DNA from: Pythium myriotylum
Lineage: Eukaryota > Oomycota > Peronosporomycetes > Pythiales > Pythiaceae
DNA length: 64,000 bases
Assembly (NCBI GenBank): GCA_023091665.1
Contig: JALJCQ010000003.1
Location: forward strand, 1,674,001 to 1,738,000
Reading direction: 5' to 3'
Below are positions 55,728 to 64,000 of the stretch, piece after piece. The first letter of the stretch is position 1; every line of letters begins with the position of its first letter. Below the pieces are notes generated by a model. The model saw nothing but the letters and a program-made list of their open reading frames with translations, had not been told where the DNA came from and searched no databases. The position numbers and the translations under genes are program-made.

Positions 55728-55992
55728 TAGGCCAGCAGACACCAGTGTGTGTATTCGTATACTACCCTGTAGTTCACAACGTTCCTAATTCCACTATTCG
55801 CTGTATCCACTATCTCTGGAATGGCTTCATATCTTATCTCCACTTCAACGTGTGCAGTGCGGTACCTGCTGTGGAAGTCTTTTGTGTTCGAATCGAGTGA
55901 AGAGACCTGTCTCTATGTGATGAGCATGGGACGCGGAACATGCTGATTACATTACCAAGAAACCGTGCAAAAATAAATCGTTTGTTGCTTAG

Positions 55993-57287
55993 CTAGATGA
56001 GATCCGCAACATTCATCGGCATCTCGTCAATCTGTGTGCTGTAGAACTGCTCAATATCACGCAGGATGCGGATATCCTCCTCTTTCACGAAGTTGATGGC
56101 CACACCCTTGCGACCGAATCGACCAGAACGACCGATGCGGTGGATGTACAACTCACGGTTGTTGGGCAAATCGTAGCAGATCACAAGCGAGACTTGCTGG
56201 ACATCGAGTCCTCGGCCCCAAACATCAGTCGTGATAAGTACGCGCGAACCACCCGATCGGAATTCTTGCATGATGGCGTCGCGCTCCTTCTGGGGCATGT
56301 CGCCGTGCATCGACGAGACTGTAAAGTTCGCGTCACGCATCTTCTGCGTGAGCCAGTCCACCTTGCGTCGCGTGTTGCAAAAGATCACGGCTTGGGTGAT
56401 CGTCAGCGTGTCGTAGAGATCACAGAGCGTGTCGAACTTCCATTCCTCCTTCTCCACGGCGACAAAGAACTGCTTGATGCCTTCGAGCGTCAACTCGTCA
56501 CGCTTGACAAGCACTTTGACCGGCTCGTTCATGAATTTCTTGGTGAGGTCAAGCACCTCTTGCGGCATGGTCGCCGAAACCAAAAGCACCTGCGTCGACG
56601 GCGGCAAGTACCTGTAGATGTCGTAGATCTGGTCCTTGAAGCCTTTGTTGAGCATCTCATCGGCTTCATCGATCACCAGCATCTTGATGTTCCGCGTGCG
56701 CAGATTGCGACGACGAATCATGTCGAAGATACGGCCGGGCGTGCCGGACACGACCTGGACACCATGGTCGAGGCGTCGCACGTCCTCGCCGATGCTTTTG
56801 CCGCCGATGCACGCGTGACACTGCACATTCATGTAGTCGCCCAGCGCGAGCAGCACCTTCTGGGTCTGTTCCGCCAGTTCGCGCGTCGGCGAAATCACAA
56901 GCGCCTGGGTCTCGTTGCTCGATGTGTCGAGCGTCTGCAGAATCGAGATCGAAAACACGGCGGTCTTGCCCGTGCCGGACTGCGACTGCGCGATCACGTC
57001 GCGGCCCTGGACGGCCGGCTTGATCGCTCGCTGCTGAATGGCCGACGGTTTCTCGAACCCGTACGCGTAGATGCCGCGCAGCAAGTCCTCTTTGAGCCCC
57101 ATGGACTCGAACGTCGGGAAGACCTTGAGGTCTTTCGTGGTCGTGAACTCGACCGTATCATCGCCTTCGTCGACCAAACGGGTACCTACAGAGAGAGAAA
57201 AGAAAGCGCTTATCGATGAGCATGCTGCGCGTGGGTGGAAGGCTCTCGTGGTGGCTACGCACGGCGTTGTGTCTCCTCGCGAGGCAT
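55993..57287 (-). CDS. EIF4A3: eIF4A-III (DEAD-box RNA helicase of the exon junction complex)
   Basis: Exons 57263-57287 (25 nt) and 55993-57185, 405 aa, intron 77 nt (GTGCGT..TAG, phase 1). Exon 1 encodes only MPREETQR plus one base. All helicase motifs are present in order: Q motif ([13 protein letters not shown]), [41 protein letters not shown] and HRIGRSGR. The tail [14 protein letters not shown] is the eIF4A/FAL1 C terminus. Internal stretches such as RNxxxRx[16 protein letters not shown] and [20 protein letters not shown] are characteristic of eIF4A-III rather than the translation factor eIF4A-I. Role: ATP-dependent clamp of the exon junction complex in the nucleus. Confidence 0.93.
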
Positions 57288-57659
57288 GGCGGTCGGGTGA
57301 TTGGCGTGGTCTTCCAGGCTTTTGGTCCCTCGACCAGCCAGCGATCCGCCAACGCACCTAGCTCCATAAGGTTTTAACAACCGTCGTGTAATTTCAACCA
57401 ATTGAAAGAAGTCTAGGTCTTCAAGTCTGTATGATTGGTTGAAATACATGTTCTGGTGTTTTCGGAGATGAGCAGAGGTGGGGCATTCTCCAGCTGGTGA
57501 CGTTCTGACCCAGAAATTATCTTCATGTGATTGGCTATAATGTTGAAATATCGTCAATCGATTGGCAGAAAAGCCATTTTGGTGATGACACCCCACATGT
57601 CCATCATCCTGAAGGTCCTCTCGTTGGACTCGCAGAGGGTTCGCGCGACGCTCGGCTTC
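57288..57659. promoter_or_regulatory. Divergent 5' region of eIF4A-III and a START-like gene
   Basis: 372 bp between start codons. It contains an inverted pair TTTCAACCAAT (57395-57405) and ATTGGTTGAAA (57432-57442), CCAAT-like on both strands, followed by GTGATTGGCTATAA near 57527-57540. These look like shared promoter elements (inference). If the START-like gene starts at an earlier ATG (57540 or 57588), the gap is shorter. Confidence 0.4.
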
Positions 57660-59698
57660 ATGAGCTTCGAGGCGTCGCACGGCGCGGGTCCTACTGACCG
57701 CCAGACGTATCTACAGCACCAGCACATGTTCCCATCGTACGCAGCTCAAGGAGCGGCGTCGAACGCGGGCTTCCCGGCCTCTGGCCGTGCCGGCATCATG
57801 AGCATGGAGATCGAGAACGCGACGGGCGAGATCGCGCACTACCACTCGTTCTACGACGTGCAGCAGACGCCAGAGGCGGCGGCGTCGCCCCCGCTGGTCT
57901 CCCGCACGCCCGAGACGAGCAGCACGGCCAGCAGCTACGGCGACACGAGCGACAACGACGCCGACGAGGACGCGATGGTCGACGCCGCCATGTACGAGAG
58001 CGGCATCCTCACGAGCGCGCTGCTGGCCGAGGACCACACGACGCTCGACGCCGCGCTGCTCAAAGAGATGGACGACCTGCTCACGAGCTCGCGAGAAGAC
58101 ACGACCCAGTGGAACCAGTTCCAGCTCGACAGCCCATCGCTCACGTTTCCGACGCCCGTGTCGCCCCCTGCGAGTGCGTGGGCATTCACGCCGACGACGC
58201 CATCGGCAGGAATGGCTGCGGTTTCTATTTCAGAGTCCGAGTCAACTCCACAGAAGTTTCTCCCGCATGGAGATGGCTGGAGTATGCCGCCGATTGAGCA
58301 AGCGGCCGAGCGTGACGATGGAGATGATGATTGTGACGTTGAGATGGATGCCGAACCCAAGCGAAGTGAGGCTGAACAGGTAGGCTGACATTGCATTGCT
58401 AGCTCTCGTAGAGCAGCTCTGATGAGTTTGTGTAGAAGGAAATGGAGTTGTTGGCTAGACAGCTCAAGTTCTTGGAGGCTCAACGTGAGTTTTTGGACTA
58501 CAAGGCCGCGCTCGCGTCGTCGTCGGCCGAAGGACTGTCGTCTACGGATCTCGTCGACCGACGCGCCGCGATCCTGGAGAAGAGAAAGCTGGTTGAGGCT
58601 CAACTCCACAAGGAAATGCTCACGAAAGTGGCCAAGCAGCAACTGGAGAACCTCAAGTACATGGAGCTGTTGCTGCTCCAGTCCCCACTCAACCATTATG
58701 TACGTTCGCCCTTTGCGTGGGTCCCTTCTCACCTTGCACTCACGTGTTCGCTCGCAGCGGATGACTCTCATGACTCCGATGGAGTCTTTTATCCATCTCT
58801 CACGCGATCCGACCGAGCGCCGCTCAAAGCTATTGTCATTGCGCGACGAGAAGATTGATGCAACGTGGCGGTTCATCGAGTACCAATCGCGTAACATTGA
58901 TCTTGAGCGCCAGTTCTTCTACCTCGATACATTCGAAAAATTTGGCAAGTATTACACAGTGGATTTCAGCATTTCCAAGCTCGACGACGCAACAGTAGAC
59001 GAGGTTGTCACTATCATTTACAACCACTTCGTCTCAACTAAGGACATGATCTCGCAAGTTCTGGGCAGCGTAGAAAACCGAGAGGTAAGTTTGTTCTTAG
59101 TGAGATCCGATTTGTGGAGTCGACTGACGTATGGTTGTAGTACTTTGACGGCGTCGACTGGGCATTCTTAAATGCTCGATTCGTCGATCGCATCAATCTC
59201 CCGAAACGGCGGAGGGGAGACCGAGGTTTTGTGGTTCAAGAGTCAAATACGGTTTATTACGTGAAGAAGATCGGCGAAACTGTTGTGATGACGTGCGATT
59301 ACATCGACAAGGACGACCTGCATCCCTACCGACCAACGGGTCGCATTCGTAAGGACAAGACTGTGGGGTACGCAACGCTCAAACTACGCATCGATGTTAA
59401 CTTGAATCTGACACCTGACTCTCCTCTTTTCGGTAGTGTGATTGTGGAGCCATATATTGACTCACAAGGCAAACAGTCAGTGGTGATGAAGCGGTTTTCC
59501 TTCATCAAGCACCACTTCAAGAATATCGAGCCCACGCCTGATCTCATCCAGGCCATCTCGACCAAAGTTATCCTTTGGGGTCAGGCTGTGCGTTTCTGCC
59601 TCGCAAGTCGAATGGGGGCAACGAAGGTCGCCCCTACGCATGTGCAGCTTCTAACGAGGTCTGCGGAAGTCAGCGAGATTTCGTCGGGTAGTAGGTAG
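57660..59698 (+). CDS. START-like (M96-type) coiled-coil protein, four exons, long N terminus
   Basis: Exons 57660-58379, 58436-58699, 58758-59084 and 59141-59698, 622 aa, the longest family member here. Introns of 56, 58 and 56 nt (GTAGGC..TAG, GTACGT..CAG, GTAAGT..TAG), all phase 0. The N terminus is acidic and Ser/Thr-rich; the coil starts KEMELLARQLKFLEAQ. The START-like part opens MESFIHLSRDPTERR and has DYIDKDDLHPYRP. The third intron is unique in the window. The start is uncertain: in-frame ATGs also exist at 57540 and 57588, but 57660 (MSFEASHGAG) begins the region of coding character. Confidence 0.75.
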
Positions 59699-60043
59699 TT
59701 ATGTGGTCTGTAGTATTTACATTGTGGTTTTGGAATGTTAGACGGTTCGTTGCTTCGACTCTAACGCTCTCTGGTCTTGTGATATACGTGGTAAAAGGAG
59801 GCAACCCAAAGGCAAACACGCAACAGTTGCGGCAGCCAAGTATCTCGTAGCACGAGTAAGTTAATCCTGTGGCCAAACTGGCCAGAGGATTAACTTGTCG
59901 TGTTGCCTCTGGTGTAATCACCTTTTCACCCTCGGAATCGAATTACGTGGGAGTGAGTTTCAACAAGACCATTCCACGTGTAAATCGGGCCAGTGGGGAG
60001 GACGCTGCTGCGGAGTATTGCACTTATTTCATCCGATTCCTAC
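59699..60043. other. Intergenic, tail-to-tail gap
   Basis: 345 bp between two convergent genes. It has a short imperfect palindrome around TGGCCAAACTGGCCA (59870-59884). No gene was seen. Confidence 0.4.
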
Positions 60044-62206
60044 TCATTTCTTCAACCACTTACTCTCGAGCTTCTTCAATTCCACTAACACTGCATGTGC
60101 GTTAGGTCGACTAGTCGATTCATACGAAAGGCATTGCTGGACAAGGACCAAAATTTCTTGAGGGCACGTCGCAGACAGCGTCGGCTGCAGTCCTTGCTGC
60201 GCCACCATGGTCAGAATCGTGATCTCTGGCACCATTGACAAGGTTCGATCTGCCCCGTAGTCCGCAAACGGGATCCGATGCGTGTCAATCTCAGACAACA
60301 CAACACCAAACGAATAGATGTCGCAGGCAGGGCCATATTTCCCACCTCCCGTGATGACCTCCGGTGCCATCCAGCGGCTTGTCCCAATTCCAGTCGTCAT
60401 CGTGAGTTGCTCAGAGAGTGGCCTGGAAATTCCGAAGTCGGTGAGTTTTGCGCGCAAGGGGGACTTTGTCAGCAGGATGTTGCGAGATTTGAGGTCACGA
60501 TGGACAACAGAATTCGGCGCCATAGAGTGTATATACACGAGGGCCTCGGCAATATCGATGGCGACGGACAGCTTCTCGCACGTCCATGGACCCACGGGCG
60601 TCTTGTCAAGGTAGGTGCGGAGATCGCCTCCACCCATGTACTCGAACAGACCCTGCAGATTATTTCGGTTTGTCCAGGTTGCTCCATAGCACGTCACGAT
60701 GCGTGGGTGGTGTAGTGCGGAGTGAAGCTCGATTTCGGCGAGAAGTGTTGCAGTGTTATATTCGGAGATCTGGTTCTTCGCAAGGCGTTTCGAAGCGAGT
60801 CGCTCGCCGGACCGTTTATCGCGAACGAGGTAGACGACCGCATGTCCGCCAGTACCGAGCAATCGAATGTCTTCTATTGATGTGGAAGGCACGGTCTTGA
60901 CTAGTTGGGAAGTCCATGAGGCTCCGTCACTATCGCTAGCGTCGTCGGGTACTGCTACGTATGCTGATGACCCAAATCCAGTATCAGCAACTGACGAATG
61001 AGAGCGCTGCTCAGCATCTCCAACCTTGTATTCGCGACCCCGCCGTCTCCGCATCAAAATTACTCCGACGGCAAGTAACAGAATCAAGGCCGCTGGTATG
61101 CTGATCAGGGTCACGTAATTTGGGCTTGAAGATGCGGTAGCCAGACTATCTGTATCACGGGAAGGTTCGGAAATTTTCGTGCTTTGCTCAGTTGTTCGTG
61201 GAGCAGAAGTTTGGTTGATAGCGTCTTTCGTGGAGATTACAACGACGCTAGGAGAAGCGGCTGGTGAGCTTGGAGTTGTGGAGCTCGGAGAGGGGGTCGC
61301 TTCCCTACCAGCATATGTACCAGGCACCTTGGTTGGCGAGGTTGTCAGCGTTGGTTCTGGTGATGGCAGCGAGGTTTGAGTGACAGACGCAGCGATATTT
61401 TCTGGTGTCTCTGTTGCTGCAGAGCTGTCGACTTCTACGATCACTGATCCAGACCCGTCTTTAGAAACGTGGTTTTCATCCACTGTTGCTTCTGGTGACG
61501 AGGTTATCGTCAATGGAGGCAGTAGCAATGTACCGCTCACTGGGGCTGGCTCAAAGCTGTAAATCCATCGCGAAGAGTTCAGTCTGCAGAATGGCTCGAG
61601 TACCCCCAAGGTCGCAACGGCGCTGTTTGGATCTCGCAATGCCGCTACCAATCCACAAGGCAGCTGGAGGTATCGAAGGCGAGCGGACAAATAGACGCAC
61701 GATGGGACGTCGCACAACTTGGCAATTGTGATGTTCAGGAGCCAATTCAAGATTAAATTCTCGCTTTCCTCGTACAAGTCGAGTCCAGTCTGTTTCGTGC
61801 GGTCAGCAGCGTCCACAGGGTAGTGCGAGATCAGATCCAGACCTGGTGCCTCGGAGCACGGCACATCGAGCTCGCGAGCATACCAGCAATAGTTGAGCAT
61901 GTGCTTGCCGAACCATAAGAAGGCGTCTCCCATGGCTGTCGTCGTAACTCCGGGATGCGAAGACCAGTATGTGCTAATCACTTTGTTCAGAACGGTCGTG
62001 CAACTGGGTTCGGGACACATTCGCCGCATCTGTTCGTTTGTTGGTTTGGAGGCATTGCGAAACGCGAAGCCGGAGGCCGCGCTACACTGCTCCACGTCCG
62101 TTGCGATCGATGAGAGGACGTCGGCGTACGGGCACTCAAGCTGGAACGCATGGCTTGAAGCGAAAGTCGCGACGCCGACGAGACTGAAGATCCATCTCGA
62201 GGGCAT
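60044..62206 (-). CDS. Class A elicitin-like receptor kinase (TKL), intact
   Basis: 720 aa from the ATG at 62206, no introns. Signal peptide (MPSRWIFSLVGVATFASSHA); ectodomain LECPYADVL with C-x22-C-x4-C (CPEPSC), then further cysteines and a Ser/Thr/Pro stalk. The membrane span is at about 360-383 (VTLISIPAALILLLAVGVI), with a strongly basic stop-transfer (MRRRRG). The kinase has GTGGHAVV, ASKRLAKN, HRDLKSRN (about 566), DFGIS and APEV, all intact. The second CxxEC part of the ectodomain is CDVPSC here. It is the most divergent class A copy in the window. It is head to head with the class B gene starting near 62546. Confidence 0.85.
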   Translation of the reverse strand: MPSRWIFSLVGVATFASSHAFQLECPYADVLSSIATDVEQCSAASGFAFRNASKPTNEQMRRMCPEPSCTTVLNKVISTYWSSHPGVTTTAMGDAFLWFGKHMLNYCWYARELDVPCSEAPGLDLISHYPVDAADRTKQTGLDLYEESENLILNWLLNITIAKLCDVPSCVYLSARLRYLQLPCGLVAALRDPNSAVATLGVLEPFCRLNSSRWIYSFEPAPVSGTLLLPPLTITSSPEATVDENHVSKDGSGSVIVEVDSSAATETPENIAASVTQTSLPSPEPTLTTSPTKVPGTYAGREATPSPSSTTPSSPAASPSVVVISTKDAINQTSAPRTTEQSTKISEPSRDTDSLATASSSPNYVTLISIPAALILLLAVGVILMRRRRGREYKVGDAEQRSHSSVADTGFGSSAYVAVPDDASDSDGASWTSQLVKTVPSTSIEDIRLLGTGGHAVVYLVRDKRSGERLASKRLAKNQISEYNTATLLAEIELHSALHHPRIVTCYGATWTNRNNLQGLFEYMGGGDLRTYLDKTPVGPWTCEKLSVAIDIAEALVYIHSMAPNSVVHRDLKSRNILLTKSPLRAKLTDFGISRPLSEQLTMTTGIGTSRWMAPEVITGGGKYGPACDIYSFGVVLSEIDTHRIPFADYGADRTLSMVPEITILTMVAQQGLQPTLSATCPQEILVLVQQCLSYESTSRPNAHAVLVELKKLESKWLKK

Positions 62207-62545
62207 CGTCTTGACTCAACTGTCAGTTGTTTCGAACTGGCTGTAGCCTGGAGCCACTTGCTGGCTTGAGGACGGAGCCGTGTCCACTTCCTCAGGGAGG
62301 GAAACTCGCGCATCTCTCAGAGTGACACACAGCAGATCAGCGACGCTGATCCGTATCACAACCTCCTTCAACTAATAATTTCGTGAAACTATGACCATCG
62401 CTTGATGCATTCAACGTCTTAATCGAGAAAGACACCCTGTCAAATCTAGTTGTCTGAAAAGAGCGAGACGTTCACTGGAACTCGCGTCACCCCTTCCAGC
62501 GACCATGCATCGATTGGGCGAGCCCAGTCTCGAGAATACCTGCAC
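62207..62545. promoter_or_regulatory. Divergent intergenic region of kinase pair 4
   Basis: 339 bp between the ATG of class A (62206) and the first in-frame ATG of class B (62546). The class B frame is open back to a TAG near 62447, and a CCTTCCAG acceptor-like site at 62493-62500 suggests a missing 5' exon. Confidence 0.35.
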
Positions 62546-64000
62546 ATGTCACTCCCAGTGTGCCCCGACGTCTCGGCCACGTGGTCCACGGCCACCGAGA
62601 CCCAATGCCGCGTGGATACTGGCTTCATCTTTTCCTTCTCGTCACCGACGAGCCAGCGGCTTGTCGAAGTGTGCGGCGACCCCGCGTGCATGGAGATCAT
62701 CAACAGCCTTCGTACCAGGAACCCGTACGAGTGCGTCGAAAAGGACGGAGCAACTGCAGGACTCTACGCGACGCTGATCACACCGCTGGATAAGACCTGT
62801 GCAGCTCTCGCGAGCGCGACGGCCCCCGCGACCACAACCGCGGCACCGCAAGCACCACAGGCATCGCCGACATCGACCACGGCGCCAAATCCAGCCACTA
62901 CAACACCACCAGCGACAACAAAAGCGCTGCCGTCGACAAACCCGCCGTCGACTCCCCAGCCGACCTCCGCTGGTAGCTCATCTGCGGCAGCAGACACAAC
63001 GTCGCCAACGCCTACGCCCACGGATACCCAATCGCATTCCAACTCGTCTACAGCATCCCAGGCTCCGTCAGTTCTAACTCCCAACGCAACGATAGCTCCA
63101 ACTCCACTGCCGCTTACCGCGTCCTCCGAATCATCAGTGTCGGTGGATGAATCGTCAAGAGAGGGCACCGCTCGACCTGGCCGAGTGAGCACCGGATCTC
63201 TCTCAGGCCCGGATGCAGTGATCAACACCCAGTCCCAGTCATCGAGCTCATCACTGACGATCCCAATCATATCGATTGTTGGCGCCGTGATTGCTTTCAT
63301 CCTTGCCGCATGGTGGTGGAAGAAGAAGCGACTGCGGCAGTCAGATCCGAAGAGTCTTCGCAATGAAGATTTAGAGTCCACACGTGAGGAAGGGTATACC
63401 GCAGTCGATGACGAGTACGATGGCGACAATGCACTGCTTCCCTTGTTGAAATCGCTTGAACCGTGGCGCATCAGTGTGACTGACATCGACGAGGTCTCAC
63501 TTATCGGAAGTGGATCGTACGGAGCTGTCTTCCTCGTCAAGCTTGAGAGAACAAGAGAACTAGCATCAAAGCGAGTAGGAGCGAGCCAGTGCACAAGCAA
63601 AAGGATCGAGTCGATGATAGAAGAAGCGAAGATCGCTGCATCGCTCCATCACAGAAGCATCATCGACTTCGTCGGCATCGCGTGGACTACTCCGTACGAC
63701 CTCCAAATACTTTTTGAGTACATGCCAAATGGAGATCTGCGGCAGTACCTCGATGATCACGCACTCAGCAACGCCCGATGGAATGCGATGAAACTCCGAA
63801 TAGCACTACAGATCGTTGAAGGATTAGCGTACGTCCACTCGTTCGATCCGCCAATCGTGCATCGTGATCTCAAGGCCCGAAATGTGTTGCTTGACGCCGA
63901 GATGAACGCAAAGATCGGAGACTTTGGAGTTTCTCGCGCTATGTCGGAGAATGCGACGATGACAACTGGCATTGGAACAAGTCGCTGGCTCGCTCCTGAG
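62546..64000 (+). CDS. Class B elicitin-like receptor kinase (TKL), runs off right edge
   Basis: From the ATG at 62546 (MSLPVCPDVSATW) 485 codons stay open to the window end. The ectodomain has CGDPAC, 14 residues (ending NPYE), Cys, the elicitin spacing. A Thr/Pro/Ala-rich stalk follows, then a membrane span at about 237-258 (IPIISIVGAVIAFILAAWWW) and the kinase with GSGSYGAV, ASKRV, HRDLKARN (about 438), DFGVS and APE at the very edge. No lesion was seen. No signal peptide is visible in this frame. It is head to head with class A at 60044-62206. Confidence 0.8.
   Translation, partial: MSLPVCPDVSATWSTATETQCRVDTGFIFSFSSPTSQRLVEVCGDPACMEIINSLRTRNPYECVEKDGATAGLYATLITPLDKTCAALASATAPATTTAAPQAPQASPTSTTAPNPATTTPPATTKALPSTNPPSTPQPTSAGSSSAAADTTSPTPTPTDTQSHSNSSTASQAPSVLTPNATIAPTPLPLTASSESSVSVDESSREGTARPGRVSTGSLSGPDAVINTQSQSSSSSLTIPIISIVGAVIAFILAAWWWKKKRLRQSDPKSLRNEDLESTREEGYTAVDDEYDGDNALLPLLKSLEPWRISVTDIDEVSLIGSGSYGAVFLVKLERTRELASKRVGASQCTSKRIESMIEEAKIAASLHHRSIIDFVGIAWTTPYDLQILFEYMPNGDLRQYLDDHALSNARWNAMKLRIALQIVEGLAYVHSFDPPIVHRDLKARNVLLDAEMNAKIGDFGVSRAMSENATMTTGIGTSRWLAPE

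Noticed and set aside
1..64000. CRISPR arrays, bacterial operons, riboswitches
   Set aside because: None seen; the sequence is eukaryotic with spliced genes.

Overview
The window looks like nuclear DNA of an oomycete (water mould). Genes are compact, with short GT-AG introns of about 45-77 nt. Three protein families here are typical of oomycete genomes: tyrosine-kinase-like (TKL) receptor kinases whose ectodomains carry elicitin-like cysteine spacing, secreted PAN/Apple-like proteins, and a large START-like family often auto-annotated as 'M96 mating-specific'. Genus cannot be fixed from the sequence. Gene models were assembled by hand from reading frame, splice-site consensus and comparison among the paralogs inside the window.

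Layout. 1-17.2 kb: a partial RanBP2-type zinc-finger gene, two START-like genes, a 1,062-aa multi-membrane-span protein, a D-threonine-aldolase/D-serine-dehydratase-like enzyme divergent from a 989-aa membrane protein, and a broken membrane-LRR gene. 17.4-26.5 kb: two head-to-head pairs of receptor kinases plus a PAN-like secreted protein. 26.5-33.6 kb: a degraded zone with a fold-back element, a retroelement RNase H relic, two START-like genes and two receptor-kinase relics, one of them chimeric. 33.9-39.2 kb: PAN-like gene, class A kinase and class B kinase, a mirror image of the 21.4-26.5 kb block. 39.6-50.9 kb: a cluster of seven START-like genes and one relic. 52.6-59.7 kb: an ER-resident KDEL protein with a cystatin-like segment, a START-like gene, eIF4A-III (DEAD-box helicase), and a four-exon START-like gene. 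60.0-64.0 kb: a further head-to-head kinase pair, the last gene running off the edge.

The most interesting organisation is the receptor kinases. Class A has a signal peptide, a long two-part elicitin-like ectodomain, one membrane span and an RD kinase. Class B has a short elicitin-like ectodomain with C-x4-C-x14-C spacing, one membrane span and a kinase. In all four places where both are present as genes, A and B are divergently transcribed from a gap of roughly 280-340 bp. In one pair both members carry lesions; in the other three both look intact as far as the window shows. This suggests co-expressed, possibly co-functional receptor pairs (inference). Two of the pairs additionally have a PAN-like secreted gene tail-to-tail with the A member.

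Thirteen START-like genes and one relic are present. They share a basic motif, a coiled coil and a C-terminal domain with a D-x-D-D-x-x-P signature. Most have an intron exactly between the basic motif and the coil.
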